A DNA stretch of 64,000 nt, from assembly GCA_905221605.1 (NCBI GenBank), contig CAJNDS010000203.1, positions 1-64,000 on the forward strand. The letters are read 5' to 3'. Made by a program: the position numbers and the translations under genes. The notes under the pieces were generated by a model that saw only the letters and a list, made by a program, of their open reading frames with translations, was not told the origin of the DNA and did not search any database. Source of the stretch: Symbiodinium natans. Its lineage: Eukaryota > Sar > Dinophyceae > Suessiales > Symbiodiniaceae. Each line of letters starts with the position of its first letter. Within the stretch, counting starts at the first letter, position 1. This document shows, in pieces, positions 11,086 to 22,300 of this stretch.

Positions 11086-11532
11086 ACAGTTCTGAGTTTT
11101 TTAAATTCTAGCCCGAACCCCTAAGCCCTGAACGACAAGCTTGTCTTCTGTCGGCTGGGGTGGAGGGGGGGGGGGGGGCGGGAGGGGGTGCATCGAAAGA
11201 GTTGGGTGACAGAAGCTGTTGGCTCCAAAAGGGGCTTTGCCACAGGGATTTCGGGTGTTGCGATTGAAAGCATTAACAGTCTCACCCATGGGCCAAAAGC
11301 TGCACCTTGGCAAGGTTCAGGGTTTAGATATGCACAGCTTTGGTTCGAAAGGCGTTCGTGTCATGGGAAGAACGCCACGTGAACTGCGACCAAAGTCCGG
11401 TAGTGCGATCGGGACTGCTGGCAAAGGCTGCATAGGGGTCTTCTTGGTGGCGCCATTTCGGTATTCATCAGCACATGACGACGCAGACTGCCAGAGCCTT
11501 TAGTACTGACAATGAGTTACGGCCCTATCAAC
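11086..11532. other. Spacer with G run and an inverted dispersed repeat
   Basis: A G-rich run lies at about 11163-11186. 11233-11275 (ttgccacagggatttcgggt and on) is an inverted copy of minus-strand sequence at about 10170-10215. Sequence from 11340 to 11520 is the conserved spacer before Z exons, found in most A genes. Confidence 0.5.
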
Positions 11533-11582
11533 CGTGCAGAGAAGCCGTGGGCCTCAGGTCCAGCATCCTCTGTGGCCAGCGC
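11533..11582 (-). CDS. Exon Z of gene A1 (50 nt)
   Basis: This 50-nt unit follows an AG acceptor (TCGACAG) and reads ALATEDAGPEAHGFSA in phase with the PETL end of the acidic exons. The intron to A1 would be 11583-11676 (94 nt), beginning GTGAGT. Other well-formed 50-nt copies lie at 14255-14304, 18410-18459, 23533-23582, 26441-26490, 28841-28890 and 31590-31639. The copy at 57508-57554 is 3 nt shorter, keeping frame. Its own downstream splice is uncertain. Confidence 0.55.
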
Positions 11583-11704
11583 CTGTCGATCGGAAAGCGC
11601 AATGTGTTTTAGTTCAGCGTTAATTCAGCGGCTGCTTGGTTTGGACTGGGGCCGGGGATTGGCCGACACGACTCACCGAGGTTTCAGGGACGTTCTTTCT
11701 GGTA

Positions 11705-12982
11705 TCACTGTCGGACACAGGCAGCCCCCCCCCCCCCAGCATCGGCTGCCTCATCAAGTGCTTGGTCCTCCTTTGAGCCACCGGCATCCTCCCAAACAAA
11801 CGAGCCGGACTCATCAGCCTCGGGCGCATCATCGGCGGATTCATCTTCAGCTTCAGGGACGTTCTCTCCAGCATCACCGACATCGGCTGCCTCGTCGACC
11901 GCCTTGCCCTGCTTCGCACCGCCTGGAGTGCCGCCCTCTGGGTCAGCATCCTCGGCCTCATGAAGCGGGATCTGGCAGTCATCCTTCAATGCACCCGACC
12001 CGGACTGATCGGCCTCAACCGCATCATCGGCGGCTTCATCTTCGGCGACACGGACATGCTCTGCAGCATCGCCGTCGACACGGGCAGCCTCCCCAACATC
12101 GGCTGCCTCGTCGACCGCCTTGCCCTGCTTCGCGCCGCTTGGAGTGCCGCCCTCTGGGTCAGCATCCTCGGCCTCACAAAGCGGGATCTGACGGTCAACC
12201 TTCAAAGCACCGGACCCTGACTGATCGGCCTCGGCCGCATCATCGGCGGCTTCATCTTCGGCGACAGGGACATGCTCTGAAGCATCGCCGTCGACACGGG
12301 CAGCCTCCCCAACATCGGCTGCCTCGTCGACCGCCTTGCCGTGCTTCGCGCCGCTTGGAGTGCCGCCCTCTGGGTCAGCATCCTCGGCCTCACAAAGCGG
12401 GATCTGGCTGTCATCCTTCAAAGCACCCGACCCGGACTGATCGGCCTCAACCGCATCATCGGCAGCTTCATCTTCGGCGTCAGGGACATGCTCTCCAGCA
12501 TCACCGTCGACACGGGTAGCCTCTCCAGCATCGGCTGCCTCATCAACTGCCTTGTCCTGCTTCGAACCACCGGCAGTGTCATTCTCTAGCTCATGAATCG
12601 CGATCTCAATGTCATCCGCGTTGTTCTGTCGGCCCTCGGCCGAACCAACCTCCTGCGCACCATCGCACTCTTTGTTGTGCATGGAACCAGCTTTGCCCGC
12701 ATCAGGAGGCACATCGGCCTCAGACACATCGCCTTCCACCTCCTCATGGCTTTGCTCCGATCCTGAGCAGTCTTCCTGTCGCTCCTCTTCAGAACCCTCC
12801 ACGTCGGCAGAGCCTTGTGACGAATACTTATCTGAGTACTCGTCGTACTCGTCCCCCTCCTCATCCTCTTCAGGGGCCGTGACTTCTTCGCACCTGTCAT
12901 CCGATCCAGACTCGTCTGAGCACTCCTCCTCATCCTCTGCCGCGCGGTCTGACGCGTCGACGCTTGCATCTTCCTCCTCCTC
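11705..12982 (-). CDS. Acidic-repeat protein A1, 5' truncated
   Basis: The head (SDESGSDDRCEEVTAPEEDE) is followed by four Asp/Glu/Ala units of the 72-residue type, some with GTPSGA or QIPLCE variants, then FVWEDAGGSKED and a G13 tract. An extra base after the tract (TGTCCGACAG instead of TGTCGACAG) ends the frame at once with AACVRQ. Homology to the other A genes stops at 12982, where GAGGAGG follows CCCTCGAG. Upstream is degenerate telomere-like sequence, so the Y module and leader are missing. The true end was probably at the GTGAGT donor (11671-11676). Confidence 0.6.
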   Translation of the reverse strand, partial: EEEEDASVDASDRAAEDEEECSDESGSDDRCEEVTAPEEDEEGDEYDEYSDKYSSQGSADVEGSEEERQEDCSGSEQSHEEVEGDVSEADVPPDAGKAGSMHNKECDGAQEVGSAEGRQNNADDIEIAIHELENDTAGGSKQDKAVDEAADAGEATRVDGDAGEHVPDAEDEAADDAVEADQSGSGALKDDSQIPLCEAEDADPEGGTPSGAKHGKAVDEAADVGEAARVDGDASEHVPVAEDEAADDAAEADQSGSGALKVDRQIPLCEAEDADPEGGTPSGAKQGKAVDEAADVGEAARVDGDAAEHVRVAEDEAADDAVEADQSGSGALKDDCQIPLHEAEDADPEGGTPGGAKQGKAVDEAADVGDAGENVPEAEDESADDAPEADESGSFVWEDAGGSKEDQALDEAADAGGGGAACVRQ

Positions 12983-13130
12983 GAGGGTTTTGGGTTCGGT
13001 TTGGGGGGTAAGGAGCTTGTGGGGATTTAAGGTTTTGGGGTTGAGGGGTGTAGGGCTTCCCTCCGCCACCCAACCCTTAGCCCCAAACCCCTAAACCCCT
13101 AACCCCCACCCTAAACTTCCCCTCCCCTCA
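12983..13130. repeat. Degenerate telomere-like sequence in both orientations
   Basis: GGGTTT/GGGGTT-rich sequence (12985-13060) is followed by CCCTAAA-like sequence (13073-13115) in the opposite orientation. It replaces the 5' part of A1. Confidence 0.7.
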
Positions 13131-14254
13131 AACAGGTGCGGGGCCCGTTTCCGAAACCCAACAGCTCCTGAAACCCCATGCTAGGGGCCCATCGAAGGAT
13201 TTGTCAAGGCCTGGCCCTCTGAATCCACGTGTTACATAAGGGTCCCCCCGTCGTCATGATGCTTGCAAGTTATATTGAATCACAAGGCTGCAAGAGTACC
13301 TTGCACTGGCCAGATACTTTGATGTTTTATCACAAAGCCCTAAGTACAGAAGTGCCTGCGCTTCCTCGTCGTGGACATCGCCACACCGCATCTCTGCCTG
13401 CATGACCGACGCAGAGCCACAGGGTTTAAGGCTCCGTACAGTTTAATTGTGATTCAGCGTTTGGGCCTCTCTTTTTACAGTTGGCTCAACACACTCACTC
13501 TACTGGCTCCATTTCGGTATTCGGCAGCACATGACGGCACACACGGCCAAGAGTCTTCAAAGCTGACGACAGAGCTCTGGGCCTCAAGGCCAGCATCCTC
13601 TGTGACCAGCGCCTGTCAGTTCAAAAGTGCAATGTGCGCGGTGAAGTACGGCTGCTACTTTGTCTGCACTTGGTATCCGGCATGACTCACTAAGCAGTCG
13701 GTCTTTGGCCTGCCTTTGGCACCGGAGACTGTGGAAGATGGACCGAGCTGGCGTCGGAAGGTACATCATCTGAGGCCTCGCCAACATTGCCAGCACATCT
13801 GCCCCACCGTGCATCACGTTGCTGGGAGAGTTGCTTCCACTGGCTGCATGCTCTCAGGCCTTCATGACAGACCCAAGCAATTAAGCCCTTTCCCCAAGGC
13901 ACACACTCAACCACCAAACATGCCCAAACAACAACCGCCAAAAGAACCTGTAAATCCCGAAGTCATGACTCAGATGGGGGTTTCCGAAAATAGGGGGTAC
14001 CCTTTTTAGGGCTCTTGTAAAAGGATTCTAGTACTTTGGGGTATCTTTTGGGGTACCCCTATTTTCGGAAATCCCCAGATTACTGGTGAGCCAGACTTAC
14101 AAGCCACTCCTCTATTCAGGGCGGGGAGGACCCACTATGGCAAAGGACGCATGGGTCTTCTTGGTGGCAAAATTTCAGTATTCAGCTGCACTGCACATGA
14201 CGACACAGACTCCCAAGAGTCTTTAAACCGACAATGAGTTACGGCCCTGTCAAC
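13131..14254. other. Spacer with decayed Z- and W-like copies
   Basis: A degenerate Z copy lies at about 13572-13621 and a W-type segment at about 13738-13775. The sequence near 13340-13430 is a spacer repeat also found at 22835, 43820 and 57020. An inverted-repeat element occupies 13976-14076. No other gene is supported. Confidence 0.5.
13976..14076. mobile_element. MITE-like inverted-repeat element, family 2
   Basis: About 28-bp terminal inverted repeats are visible: GGGGGTTTCCGAAAATAGGG and its near reverse complement ending at 14076. The loop is about 45 bp and there is no coding capacity. Half-copies of the end (gggtttccgaaaacgggta) occur near 17936, 31277 and 43225. Confidence 0.75.
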
Positions 14255-14304
14255 CGTGCAGAGAAGCCGTGGGCCTCAGGTCCAGCATCCTCTGTGGTCA
14301 GCGC
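14255..14304 (-). CDS. Exon Z of gene A2
   Basis: A 50-nt Z copy with a GTTGAC downstream donor candidate. The acceptor differs from the usual TCGACAG: here CTTGAG precedes the exon. The intron to A2 is 14305-14384. Confidence 0.5.
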
Positions 14305-14384
14305 CTCAAGCGCAATGTGCTTTCGTTTAGCATTTATTCCAGTGGCTACTTGGTTTTGGCGGGGGATTAGCCGACATGACTCAC

Positions 14385-16580
14385 CGAGGTTTCAGGGACG
14401 TTCTTTCTGGTATCACTGTCGGCACAGGCAGCCCCCCAGCATCGCCTGCCTCATCAAGCGCTTGGTCCTCCTTTGAGCCACCGGCATGCAGCGTGACGTC
14501 ACCATCCTCCTCCCAAACACCCGAGCTAGACTCATCAGCCTCGGACGCATCATCGGCGGATTCATCTTCGGCTTCAGGCACATTCTCTCCAGCATCACCG
14601 TCATCGGCTGCCTCGTCGACCGCCTTGCCCTGCTTCGCCCTGCCTGGAGTCTCACCCTCTGGGTCAGCATCCTCGGCCTCATGAAGCGGGATCTGGCTGT
14701 CATCCTTCAAAACACCCGACCCGGACTGATCGGCCTCGGCCGCATCATCGGCGGCTTCATCTTCGGCGTCAGGGACATGCTCTCCAGCATCGCCGTCGAC
14801 ACAGGCAGCCTCCCCAACATCGGCTGCCTCGTCGCCCGCCTTGCCCTGCTTCGCACCGCCTGGAGTGTCGCCCTCTGGGTCAGCATCCTCGGCCTCATGA
14901 AGCGGGATCGGGCTGTCATCCTTCAAAGCACCCGACCCGGACTGATCGGCCTCGGCCGCATCATCGGCGGCTTCATCTTCGGCGTCAGGGACATGCTCTC
15001 CAGCATCGCCGTCGACACAGGCAGCCTCCCCAACATCGGCTGCCTCGTCGACCGCCTTGCCCTGCTTCGCACCGCCTGGAGTGTCGCCCTCTGGGTCAGC
15101 ATCCTCGGCCTCATGAAGCGGGATCTGGCTGTCATCCTTCAAAGCACCCAACCCGCACTGATCGGCCTCGGCCGCATCATCGGCGGCTTCATCTTCGGCG
15201 TCAGGGACATGCTCTCCAGCATCGCCGTCGACACAGGCAGCCTCCCCAACATCGGCTGCCTCGTCGACCGCCTTGCCCTGCTTCGCACCGCCTGGAGTGT
15301 CGCCCTCTGGGTCAGCATCCTCGGCCTCATGAAGCGTGTCATCCTCCAAAGCACCCGACCCGGACTGATCGGCCTCGGCCGCATCATCGGCGGCTTCATC
15401 TTCGGCGTCAGGGACATGCTCTCCAGCATCGCCGTCGACACGGGCAGCCTCCCCAACATCGGCTGCCTCGTCGACCGCCTTGCCCTGCTTCGCACCGCCT
15501 GGAGTGTCGCCCTCTGGGTCAGCATCCTCGGCCTCATGAAGCGGGATCTGGCTGTCATCCTTCAAAACACCCGACCCGGACTGATCGGCCTCGGCCGCAT
15601 CATCGGCGGCTTCATCTTCGGCGTCAGGGACATGCTCTCCAGCATCGCCGTTGACACAGGCAGCCTCCCCAACATCGGCTGCCTCGTCGACTGCCTTGCC
15701 CTGCTTCGCACCGCCTGGAGTGTCACCCTCTGGGTCAGCATCCTCGGCCTCATGAAAGGGGATCTGGCTGTCATCCTTCAAAGCACCCGACTCGGACCGA
15801 TCGGCCCCGGCCGCATCATCGGCGGCTTCATCTTCGGCTTCAGGGACATGCTCTCCAGCATCACCGTCGACACAGGCAGCCTCTCCAGCATCGGCTGCCT
15901 CGTCAACTGCTTTGTCCTGCTTTGAACCACCGGCAGTGTCGTTCTCTAGCTCATGAATCGCGATCTCAATGTCATCTGCGTTGCCAACCTCCTGCGCATC
16001 ATCGCACTCTTTGTTGTGCACGTGACCAGCTTTGCCCGCATCAGGAGGCACATCGGCCTCAGATACATCGTCTTCCTCCTCCTCCTCCTCCTCATAGCTG
16101 TACTCCGATCCTGAGCCTGAGCAGTCTTCCTGTCGCTTCTCTTCAGAACCCTCCACGTCGGCAGAGCCTTGTGACGAATGCTCATCTGAGTACTCGTCGT
16201 ACTCGTCGTACTCGTCCTCCCCATCCTCTTCAGAGCCCGCGACTTCTTCGCCCCCGTCATCCGATCCAGATTCGTCTGAGTACTCCTCCTCATCCTCTGC
16301 TGCGCGGTCTGAGGCATCGACCTTTACATCTTCCTCCTCGTCCACCTCCTCCTCTTCATAGCTGTACCCGCAATGCTCGTCGCATGCGTCGTCACATGCA
16401 CGACTTGGCTTCACTGTCCTACCTTCTGCATCGGCATACTTCTCCACTGAGCCCTGTGACGAGTACTCACCTGAGAACTCTGCTGGAGCATCTGCAGACG
16501 TGGGGCAGAGGTTGTCTGCGGCGTCTTCGACCTTTTCAACATCTTTTTTGTGGTCGAGGTTCTCTAGAACTCTTGGCTTG
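14385..16580 (-). CDS. Acidic-repeat protein A2 (largest A exon)
   Basis: This is the longest array. A Y module (DVEKVEDAADNLCPTSADAP) runs in frame into the head (GEYSSQGSVEKYADAEGR, stretches of Glu, SDESGSDDGGEE, DEYDEYSDEHSSQGSADVEG). PPDAGKAGHVHNKECDDAQE and IAIHELENDTAGGS follow, then six 72-residue units: KQGKAVDEAADVGEA, CVDGDAGEHVPDAEDEAADD, QSGSGALKDDSQIPLHEAED and DPEGDTPGGA. The 216-nt spacing is almost exact. One unit lacks SQIP. A 61-type unit (GVWEEDGDVTLHAGG) ends the array. The product is very acidic, without signal peptide, membrane segment or known domain, and surely disordered; a role in binding cations or basic proteins is only a guess. The C-terminal G tract is 6 nt, so the frame ends as ERTSLKPR at the GTGAGT donor. 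Leader exons lie at 16770-17172, Z at 14255. Confidence 0.7.
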
Positions 16581-16769
16581 GCAGGTACTATATGGCGGTT
16601 TACGATATTTGTGGTACCTTTTGGGGCTATTCGGGGGTCAAAATATTTTAGGGGTCTCCTTACTTGCGTAGCATGCGCCGGGCAAGCGTGCTCAGGGCTT
16701 CTGACAGTGCAAATCTGAGCACTTCTTCTGCGCAAGAGATGGAGTTGCAAAATGCAACCTTCCTTCTAA

Positions 16770-17172
16770 TTGCCCGGCCTCAGGCGGAGATTTTGCGAGA
16801 GGACGCAAGTTCTCGGACGCGCCCTCGGCGTCCTCAACATCATTGCAGCTAGCTTCTGCTCGCAGGATGCTGTAGCAGTTTGCAGATTCCTCCCCCTCTC
16901 CCCAGTGCCGTGAGGCCTCCGCTGGAGCATCTGCAGATGTGGGGCAGTGCTCTGCGGCGTCTTCTGCCTTTTCATGACCGAGGTTGTCTGCATTCCTGAC
17001 TTAGGGCCTTAGGGGGTACTGTGGTCAGGAGCATGCTCAGGACTTCTGAAGGTGCAAATCTTAGCTCGTAGCTTCCGGACAAAAGGCGTTACCCTTCCAA
17101 TTGCCCAGCCTCAGCTGGAGTTTCTGCGGAGAGCGGCCGCAAGTTCTCGGGCAAGCCCTCGGCGTCCTGCAT
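16770..17172 (-). CDS. Leader exons X1, Y, X of gene A2
   Basis: X1 (17089-17172) starts with a true ATG and encodes 27 residues: MQDAEGLPENLRPLSAETPA, then EAGQLEG. Read-through stops at once at TAA, which lies within GGGTAACG, a donor candidate. Y (about 16890-16995) encodes EDAAEHCPTSADAPAEA. X (about 16775-16860) encodes NDVEDAEGASENLR and ends in GQLEG. Upstream of the ATG the minus strand has CTCTAAACCC and CTACAG, a possible acceptor for an upstream or trans-spliced leader (inference). Exact donors of Y and X are not clear, and simple GT-AG joins do not all keep the acidic frame. Confidence 0.45.
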
Positions 17173-18409
17173 AGCTTGAATTTTGCTGTAGGGTTTAGAG
17201 TTCAGGCATGCGATTTCAGGTTCAGCGCTGAGGTTCTCGGCGCCTCCTGCTTGGGGTCACCATGGATGCCTTCACGGTGCTTCTCGAGGGTCTGCGCCTG
17301 CGATAGGCTTCGATAGGGGCTTCCGAAAAATCAGGGTTGTGCTTTTTTGTAGGGGTTGGGGGGGGGGGGGGGTTCCTGCAATAAGGCTTTTGTTTCAATT
17401 TGCTGGGGCTATCTTCGGGGAACCCCCATTTGGGAAAGTACCGAATCGACGGCTTGCAAGGAGCCTGGGGATGTCTCCGGTCTGTGATCCAACTAACCCC
17501 CGAACCCTAAACCCTAAACTCTAACTCTAAACTACTATTTGCTAAGAACCTGCCCCCAAAATTTATAATAAACAAGAAGAGTATTATTCCTTATAAAGAT
17601 AATATGAGCGACCGTCAAGACTATAGAGGTCGGGCCTAGGTCGCGTAATAGGGGTGTCGCTTTCCCCGTCGCTTTACCAGGGTTTTGCATGGTTTTGGTG
17701 CAACCCGTCGCTTTACAGAGGTTTTGTCTTACGGGCTACTCAAACAAGGGGCGTCGCTTCTCAGTGTTCCTCGTCGGCTTACAGGGTTTTCGACACTTCA
17801 GCACGCAAAAGTCCTACCAAGATAAAACCGCAAGTACCATAGTTTTGACTCATTTTGACCCTTGCTCATGTAGGGATTATTGTTTTAGACTTTTTGGGGG
17901 CTGCGCCTGCGATAGCATGTTGTCGGGTTCCATGAGGGTTTCCGAAAACGGGTATCAGTGTTGGGGGAGGGAGGGGTGGCGTACCTATAAATACCCATGG
18001 ACGGATTGAAGGGAGTCTCGGTTCAGTGATCGGGCCTGTTGCACCACAGACTGTGGAACCGGATGGGCCGAGCTGACATCATCTGAGGCCTCGCCGAGGG
18101 CTTGAGTGTTCGGTGCTTGGGCCTCCCTTATAACAATCGAGACAAAAAAGGGTTCGAAAGGCGTTCGTGTCATGCACGTGAATCTGCGACACAGTCCGGT
18201 AGTGCGATCGGGACTATTGACTACTGGTGAGCCCAACAACCTCTGATTTCAGGCAGGCTTAAGACAAACAAGCCACTCGTCTATTGAGGGCCGGCAGGAC
18301 CCACTATGGCAAAGGGCGCATAGGTCTTCTTGGTCGGTATTCAGCTGCACATGACGACACAAACTCCCAAGAGTCTTTAATACTGACAACGAGTTACGGC
18401 CCTGTCAAC
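17173..18409. other. Intergenic spacer between genes A2 and A3
   Basis: It holds a G run (about 17351-17372), CCCTAAA units (17498-17520), one end of a family-1 element (about 17532-17595), degenerate GGGTTTT-type sequence (17640-17800), a family-2 half end (17930-17960) and a W-type segment near 18060-18100. No gene is supported. Confidence 0.55.
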
Positions 18410-18459
18410 CGTGCAGAGAAGCCGTGGGCCTCAGGTCCCGCATGCTCTGTGGCCAGCGC
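18410..18459 (-). CDS. Exon Z of gene A3
   Basis: A 50-nt Z copy with ATAG acceptor and GTTGAC donor candidate. The intron to A3 is 18460-18554. Confidence 0.5.
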
Positions 18460-18554
18460 CTATCGATCGGAAAGCGCAATATGCTGTAGTTTAGCGCTAA
18501 TTCCAGTGGCTACTCGGTTTGGACTGGGGCCGGGGATTGGCTGACATGACTCAC

Positions 18555-19374
18555 CAAGGTTTCAGGGACGTCCTTTCTGGTATCACTGTCGACACAGGCA
18601 GCCCCCCAGCATCGCCTGCCTCATCAACTGCTTGGTCCTCCTTTGAGCCACCTGCGTGCAGCGTGACGTCACCATCCTCCTCCCAAACACCCGAGCCGGA
18701 CTCATCAGCCTCGGGCGCAGCATGGGCTCCAGGTACGTTCTCTCCAGCATCACCGTCATCGGCTGCCTCGTCGACCGCCTTGCCCTGCTTCGCACCGCCT
18801 GGAGTGTCGCCCTCCGGGTCAGCATCCTCGGCCTCATGAAAGGGGATCTGGCTGTCATCCTTCAAAGCACCCGACTCGGACCGATCGGCCCCGGCCGCAT
18901 CATCGGCGGCTTCATCTTCGGCTTCAGGGACATGCTCTCCAGCATCACCGTCGACACAGGCAGCCTCTCCAGCATCGGCTGCCTCGTCAACTGCTTTGTC
19001 CTGCTTTGAACCACCGGCAGTGTCGTTCTCTAGCTCATGAATCGCGATCTCAATGTCAACTGCGTTGCCAACCTCCTGCGCATCATCGCACTCCTTGTTG
19101 TGCACGTGACCAGCTTTGCCCGCATCAGGAGGCACATCGGCCTCAGATACATCGTCGTCCTCCTCCTCCTCATCCTCATAGCTGTACTCCGATCCTGAGC
19201 AGTCTTCCTTTAGTTCCTCTCCAGAACCCTCCACGTCGGCAGAGCCTTGTGACGAATACTCATCTGAGTACTCGTCGTACTCGTCCTCCCCATCCTCTTC
19301 AGAGCCCGCGACTTCTTCGCCCCTGTCATCCGATCCAGACTCGTCTGAGTACTCCTCCTCCTCCGCCTCCTCTG
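18555..19374 (-). CDS. Acidic-repeat protein A3, 5' truncated
   Basis: The acidic head (EEYSDESGSDDRGEEVAGSE) is followed by one 72-type unit, half a unit that has lost its GEHVPEAED part (GENVPGAHAAPEADESG), and the GVWEEDGDVTLHAGG end. The G tract is 6 nt, giving the ERTSLKPW end. Family homology breaks at about 19375 next to ATTCAG, which could serve as an acceptor. Upstream is a TA tract and unrelated sequence. The Y module and leader are absent, so this copy is probably a fragment. Confidence 0.55.
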
Positions 19375-22300
19375 CTGAATTATGTCATAGAAATGCACTC
19401 TATATATATATATATATATTATATACATGTGTATAATCTATGCCAATTTAACTTTTTGGGGGCCCACTTAACAAGAGGCTCAGATGTGTTGTTGAGATCG
19501 AAATATCGTTCACGTAGTGCAAGTCTTGAGCTCACAAGCTCACAAGCGGACTGAGCGATGAAACCGCTACACCGCACGACCGCTAGCTTCTTCAATTCAA
19601 GTGCGTGAGTACTGCAAGCAGCCCAAGAAGTCCTGCTGCCGGGCTACTGCGCTCTCTGGATCCTTATCACACACTGTACACCACAAAGTTGAAAGTTCTC
19701 ATGGACTTCTAGACTCCTGTCGCGAGGCGAAAGCATATGCAGGCTGGGCGGCCCTGGCAATGACAGCAGGTGACAGTGAGATCGGCCTCGGCACTCGGCT
19801 TGGGAGAGCTCAGGTACGAGCAGGTTTCATGTTACACTGCGCGCATCCGCGCGATGTGGGGGTGCAGTAGACGCGATCTGGTCAGATTGTGCGACAAGGA
19901 GAAGGATTTGCAAGCAGGGAGTCAAACTCTGGCTCTGGATCTTCCAGGGACCTTCCTCCCCCTCAAGCGCCACGGGTTCAGGGTTGATGCGTCGTGGCGA
20001 GTGTATGCGCGCGTGTACACAATCAGTACAATACGTACTCGTCTCATAGTCAGGCCACTGCCCAGCACCAATGGCATCGGCTGGAGACCTTTGTGGCGTC
20101 TTTCAAAACTCAGGCAAGATGCATATGCGGACTACCGACGGACTTCTGACCATGCAAACATCCTATGCCATGGCTCGCGGCACCAGAAAGCCCTCAAAAC
20201 GAAACTAGGGTAACTAGGGCATCGGATCAGGGTCCACCATCTTCGTGCTGTCTTGTCCGATCACCATGCGAGCAGCGTCCTTCTAATGCAGGATCCTTGC
20301 TCGCAAGGCGGTGCTGATTCGTGCTGCCACTGCGCCCTCGACTTGACAGTGAGGTTGAGGAAGGCTTGACGAATCAACTTCTCAGTCCGATGCGAGTAAG
20401 ATCTCGGCTTCAGAACAGGAAGCCCTCGGCCCTCAGCCCTCTCGGCCTACGGAATGTGTGAGTGCCTCAGCAGGCGCCTTCAGAATGGAAGCAACCGCAA
20501 CACGAAGGTCCGTATAGGTCCATTCTTCTCGCAGTCTCTAAGAGGGTTTGTGCCACTCGCCCAAGGGCAGTTCTGAGGGGGCCAGAGTCTGAAGTCAGGA
20601 AGATGCCAAGTTCCGGGAGCCTTTCGGTGTATGCAGTGAGGCTTGACGAGTGTGTGGCGGAGGGTACTGAAGCTCCTAAGCCCTGGACCTCTATCAAAAC
20701 CCTAGTCTCTCTATATAAACCGTCTCGACGTTTCCGTATAACGAGGCCCGGGCTCTTCCGAAATCACTGCGCAGTGCTTGTCGTCCTGCGACTGGCTGGA
20801 GGACCTGCAGAAAGACAAGCCCATGAGGTCACACCCCTTAAGTTGCCATGGAACACACAAACGCCTCGCTTACGTACAGATATCCTCCGAACCCAGCCGG
20901 AGCAGGGGCGGTGTCAGTTGAAGACCCATTGTTTCCCAACAATCTCTACACACTGGTCTGGACCCCCTGCCCTCACACCTGCTTTCCATTGAGTGATTGA
21001 CGTAGAGTTAAAGGGCTGCTCCAACATGGCCCCAAACCTCACCGCCCACATCTTATGCTGCCTGGACCCCGACTCTATGTCCCTTACCCTCCTCCACCTC
21101 ACCGCCCGCACCGCCCACACCGCCACCCCCCTCCCGCCCTCACGCCCCATCCCAGTAGATCCAATGCAGCCCCAAAGCCCTGGGCCTTACCTGGACCCAA
21201 AGGCGATTTAAAGGGCTTCGCCCAGAGATTCGTTGAATCTACATGCTAGGGTTTTCCGTTTTCATGTTTAAAGAGTTTTGCTGGGATTTAAACATTTGTT
21301 TAAACACCTCAATTAAAGAGCTTTCTTGATGCTCTCTTTTTGGAAGAAGAAAGGCAAACATATATATATATATATATAATATACATATTAAACCATAGAG
21401 TGTAGGAGGCCTCTCCGTTTTGTGGAGGAGGTGCCTCCTGGGGCTGGATTGAGGTTCATGAAGCTGTTTGTAGCGGCCAGTGTGTTCAGCATCGCAGCAG
21501 AGGTGCATGGATTGTTTCGCTGCATCAATTGCTTCTTTTTGTGCATGGCTTACAGGGCCATAGGTTTTCCATCGTTCCACTGTGTATGGCTGCCATGGTC
21601 CACAGGACGAAGAACACAGCGAGCGCCAAGGCCATAGCTAAAGGTCTAGAGTAGCAGGACTTCCTGACGAGAATAGCCCTTGCAGCGCAGTGGTCATGTC
21701 AGGAAGAGCTCATGCTGCGTGTCGGTTGTTGCGCAGCACAGTTGTTTGCCACAACCGTACTTTGTGATACTTGCGCAGCCATGGCAGCTGCGGCACCTCC
21801 TCCCCCACCTCCTCTGGGGCCAGGCTGTGCGCGTGTGTGTGCAGGTGTGATGTTCGTTTCAGAGTCCCTCCTCTTTCAGTTCGCGCTGCAATGCTTGACC
21901 TGTCCAAGTCTCCCGGGAAGAAGTACTGGTGGGAGAGAGATGAGAAGGATGATGATTGGGTGGGGATGAGCTCGAAGATGATCATTTGGACATGAGTGTG
22001 GTCGATGTCTGCGAGTGCAAGAAGCGCTTTCATAGCTACTTGAGATCTGGGAGATGTCTAAACTACAATGGCTACTGGCTTGTTACAGCTCTCAAACACA
22101 GGAGGGCGCTCGTATCTAGGAGTGCTATCCGTTTGGACTCTGCGCAAGCTCAGCTGAGATCCTGACTCATCAAACCGGCCCCACCAATCACCTTTTCCGG
22201 ATGTTCTGCAGCTTCACGATTAACGATCGCAAAACTAGACTCCACCAGCTAACAGGATACTGCCAACACAGCCAACAAGGGATAGGGAAGACTATGCATG

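Noticed and set aside
11512-12519. Plus-strand His/Arg/Pro-rich frames and minus-strand Arg/Met-rich frames over the acidic genes
   Set aside because: They are other frames of the same 216-bp repeat. Composition and length follow the repeat and frame breaks are frequent. The acidic frame alone is open in all copies and continues into module Y.
14486-15925. Plus-strand hydrophobic repeat protein (GRIIGGFIFGVRDMLSSI and similar), which looks like a membrane protein
   Set aside because: It is the antisense of the acidic repeats. GAN codons for Asp and Glu read in reverse as NTC codons for Phe, Leu, Ile and Val. It has no independent start, and the same shadow appears wherever the acidic repeat occurs.
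16766-16993. Basic frame MKRQKTPQSTAPHLQ...RSQNLRLRPGN across Y and X, open in many copies
   Set aside because: Probably a shadow. The acidic frame of Y continues into the acidic exons in A4, A5 and A8, and the acidic frame of X continues in B1 and B2. The basic frame is only incidentally stop-free in GC-rich sequence, though I cannot exclude it without RNA.
20462-20992. Plus-strand frame of 176 codons as a gene
   Set aside because: No motif, paralogue or compositional support. Frames of this size are expected by chance in GC-rich DNA.
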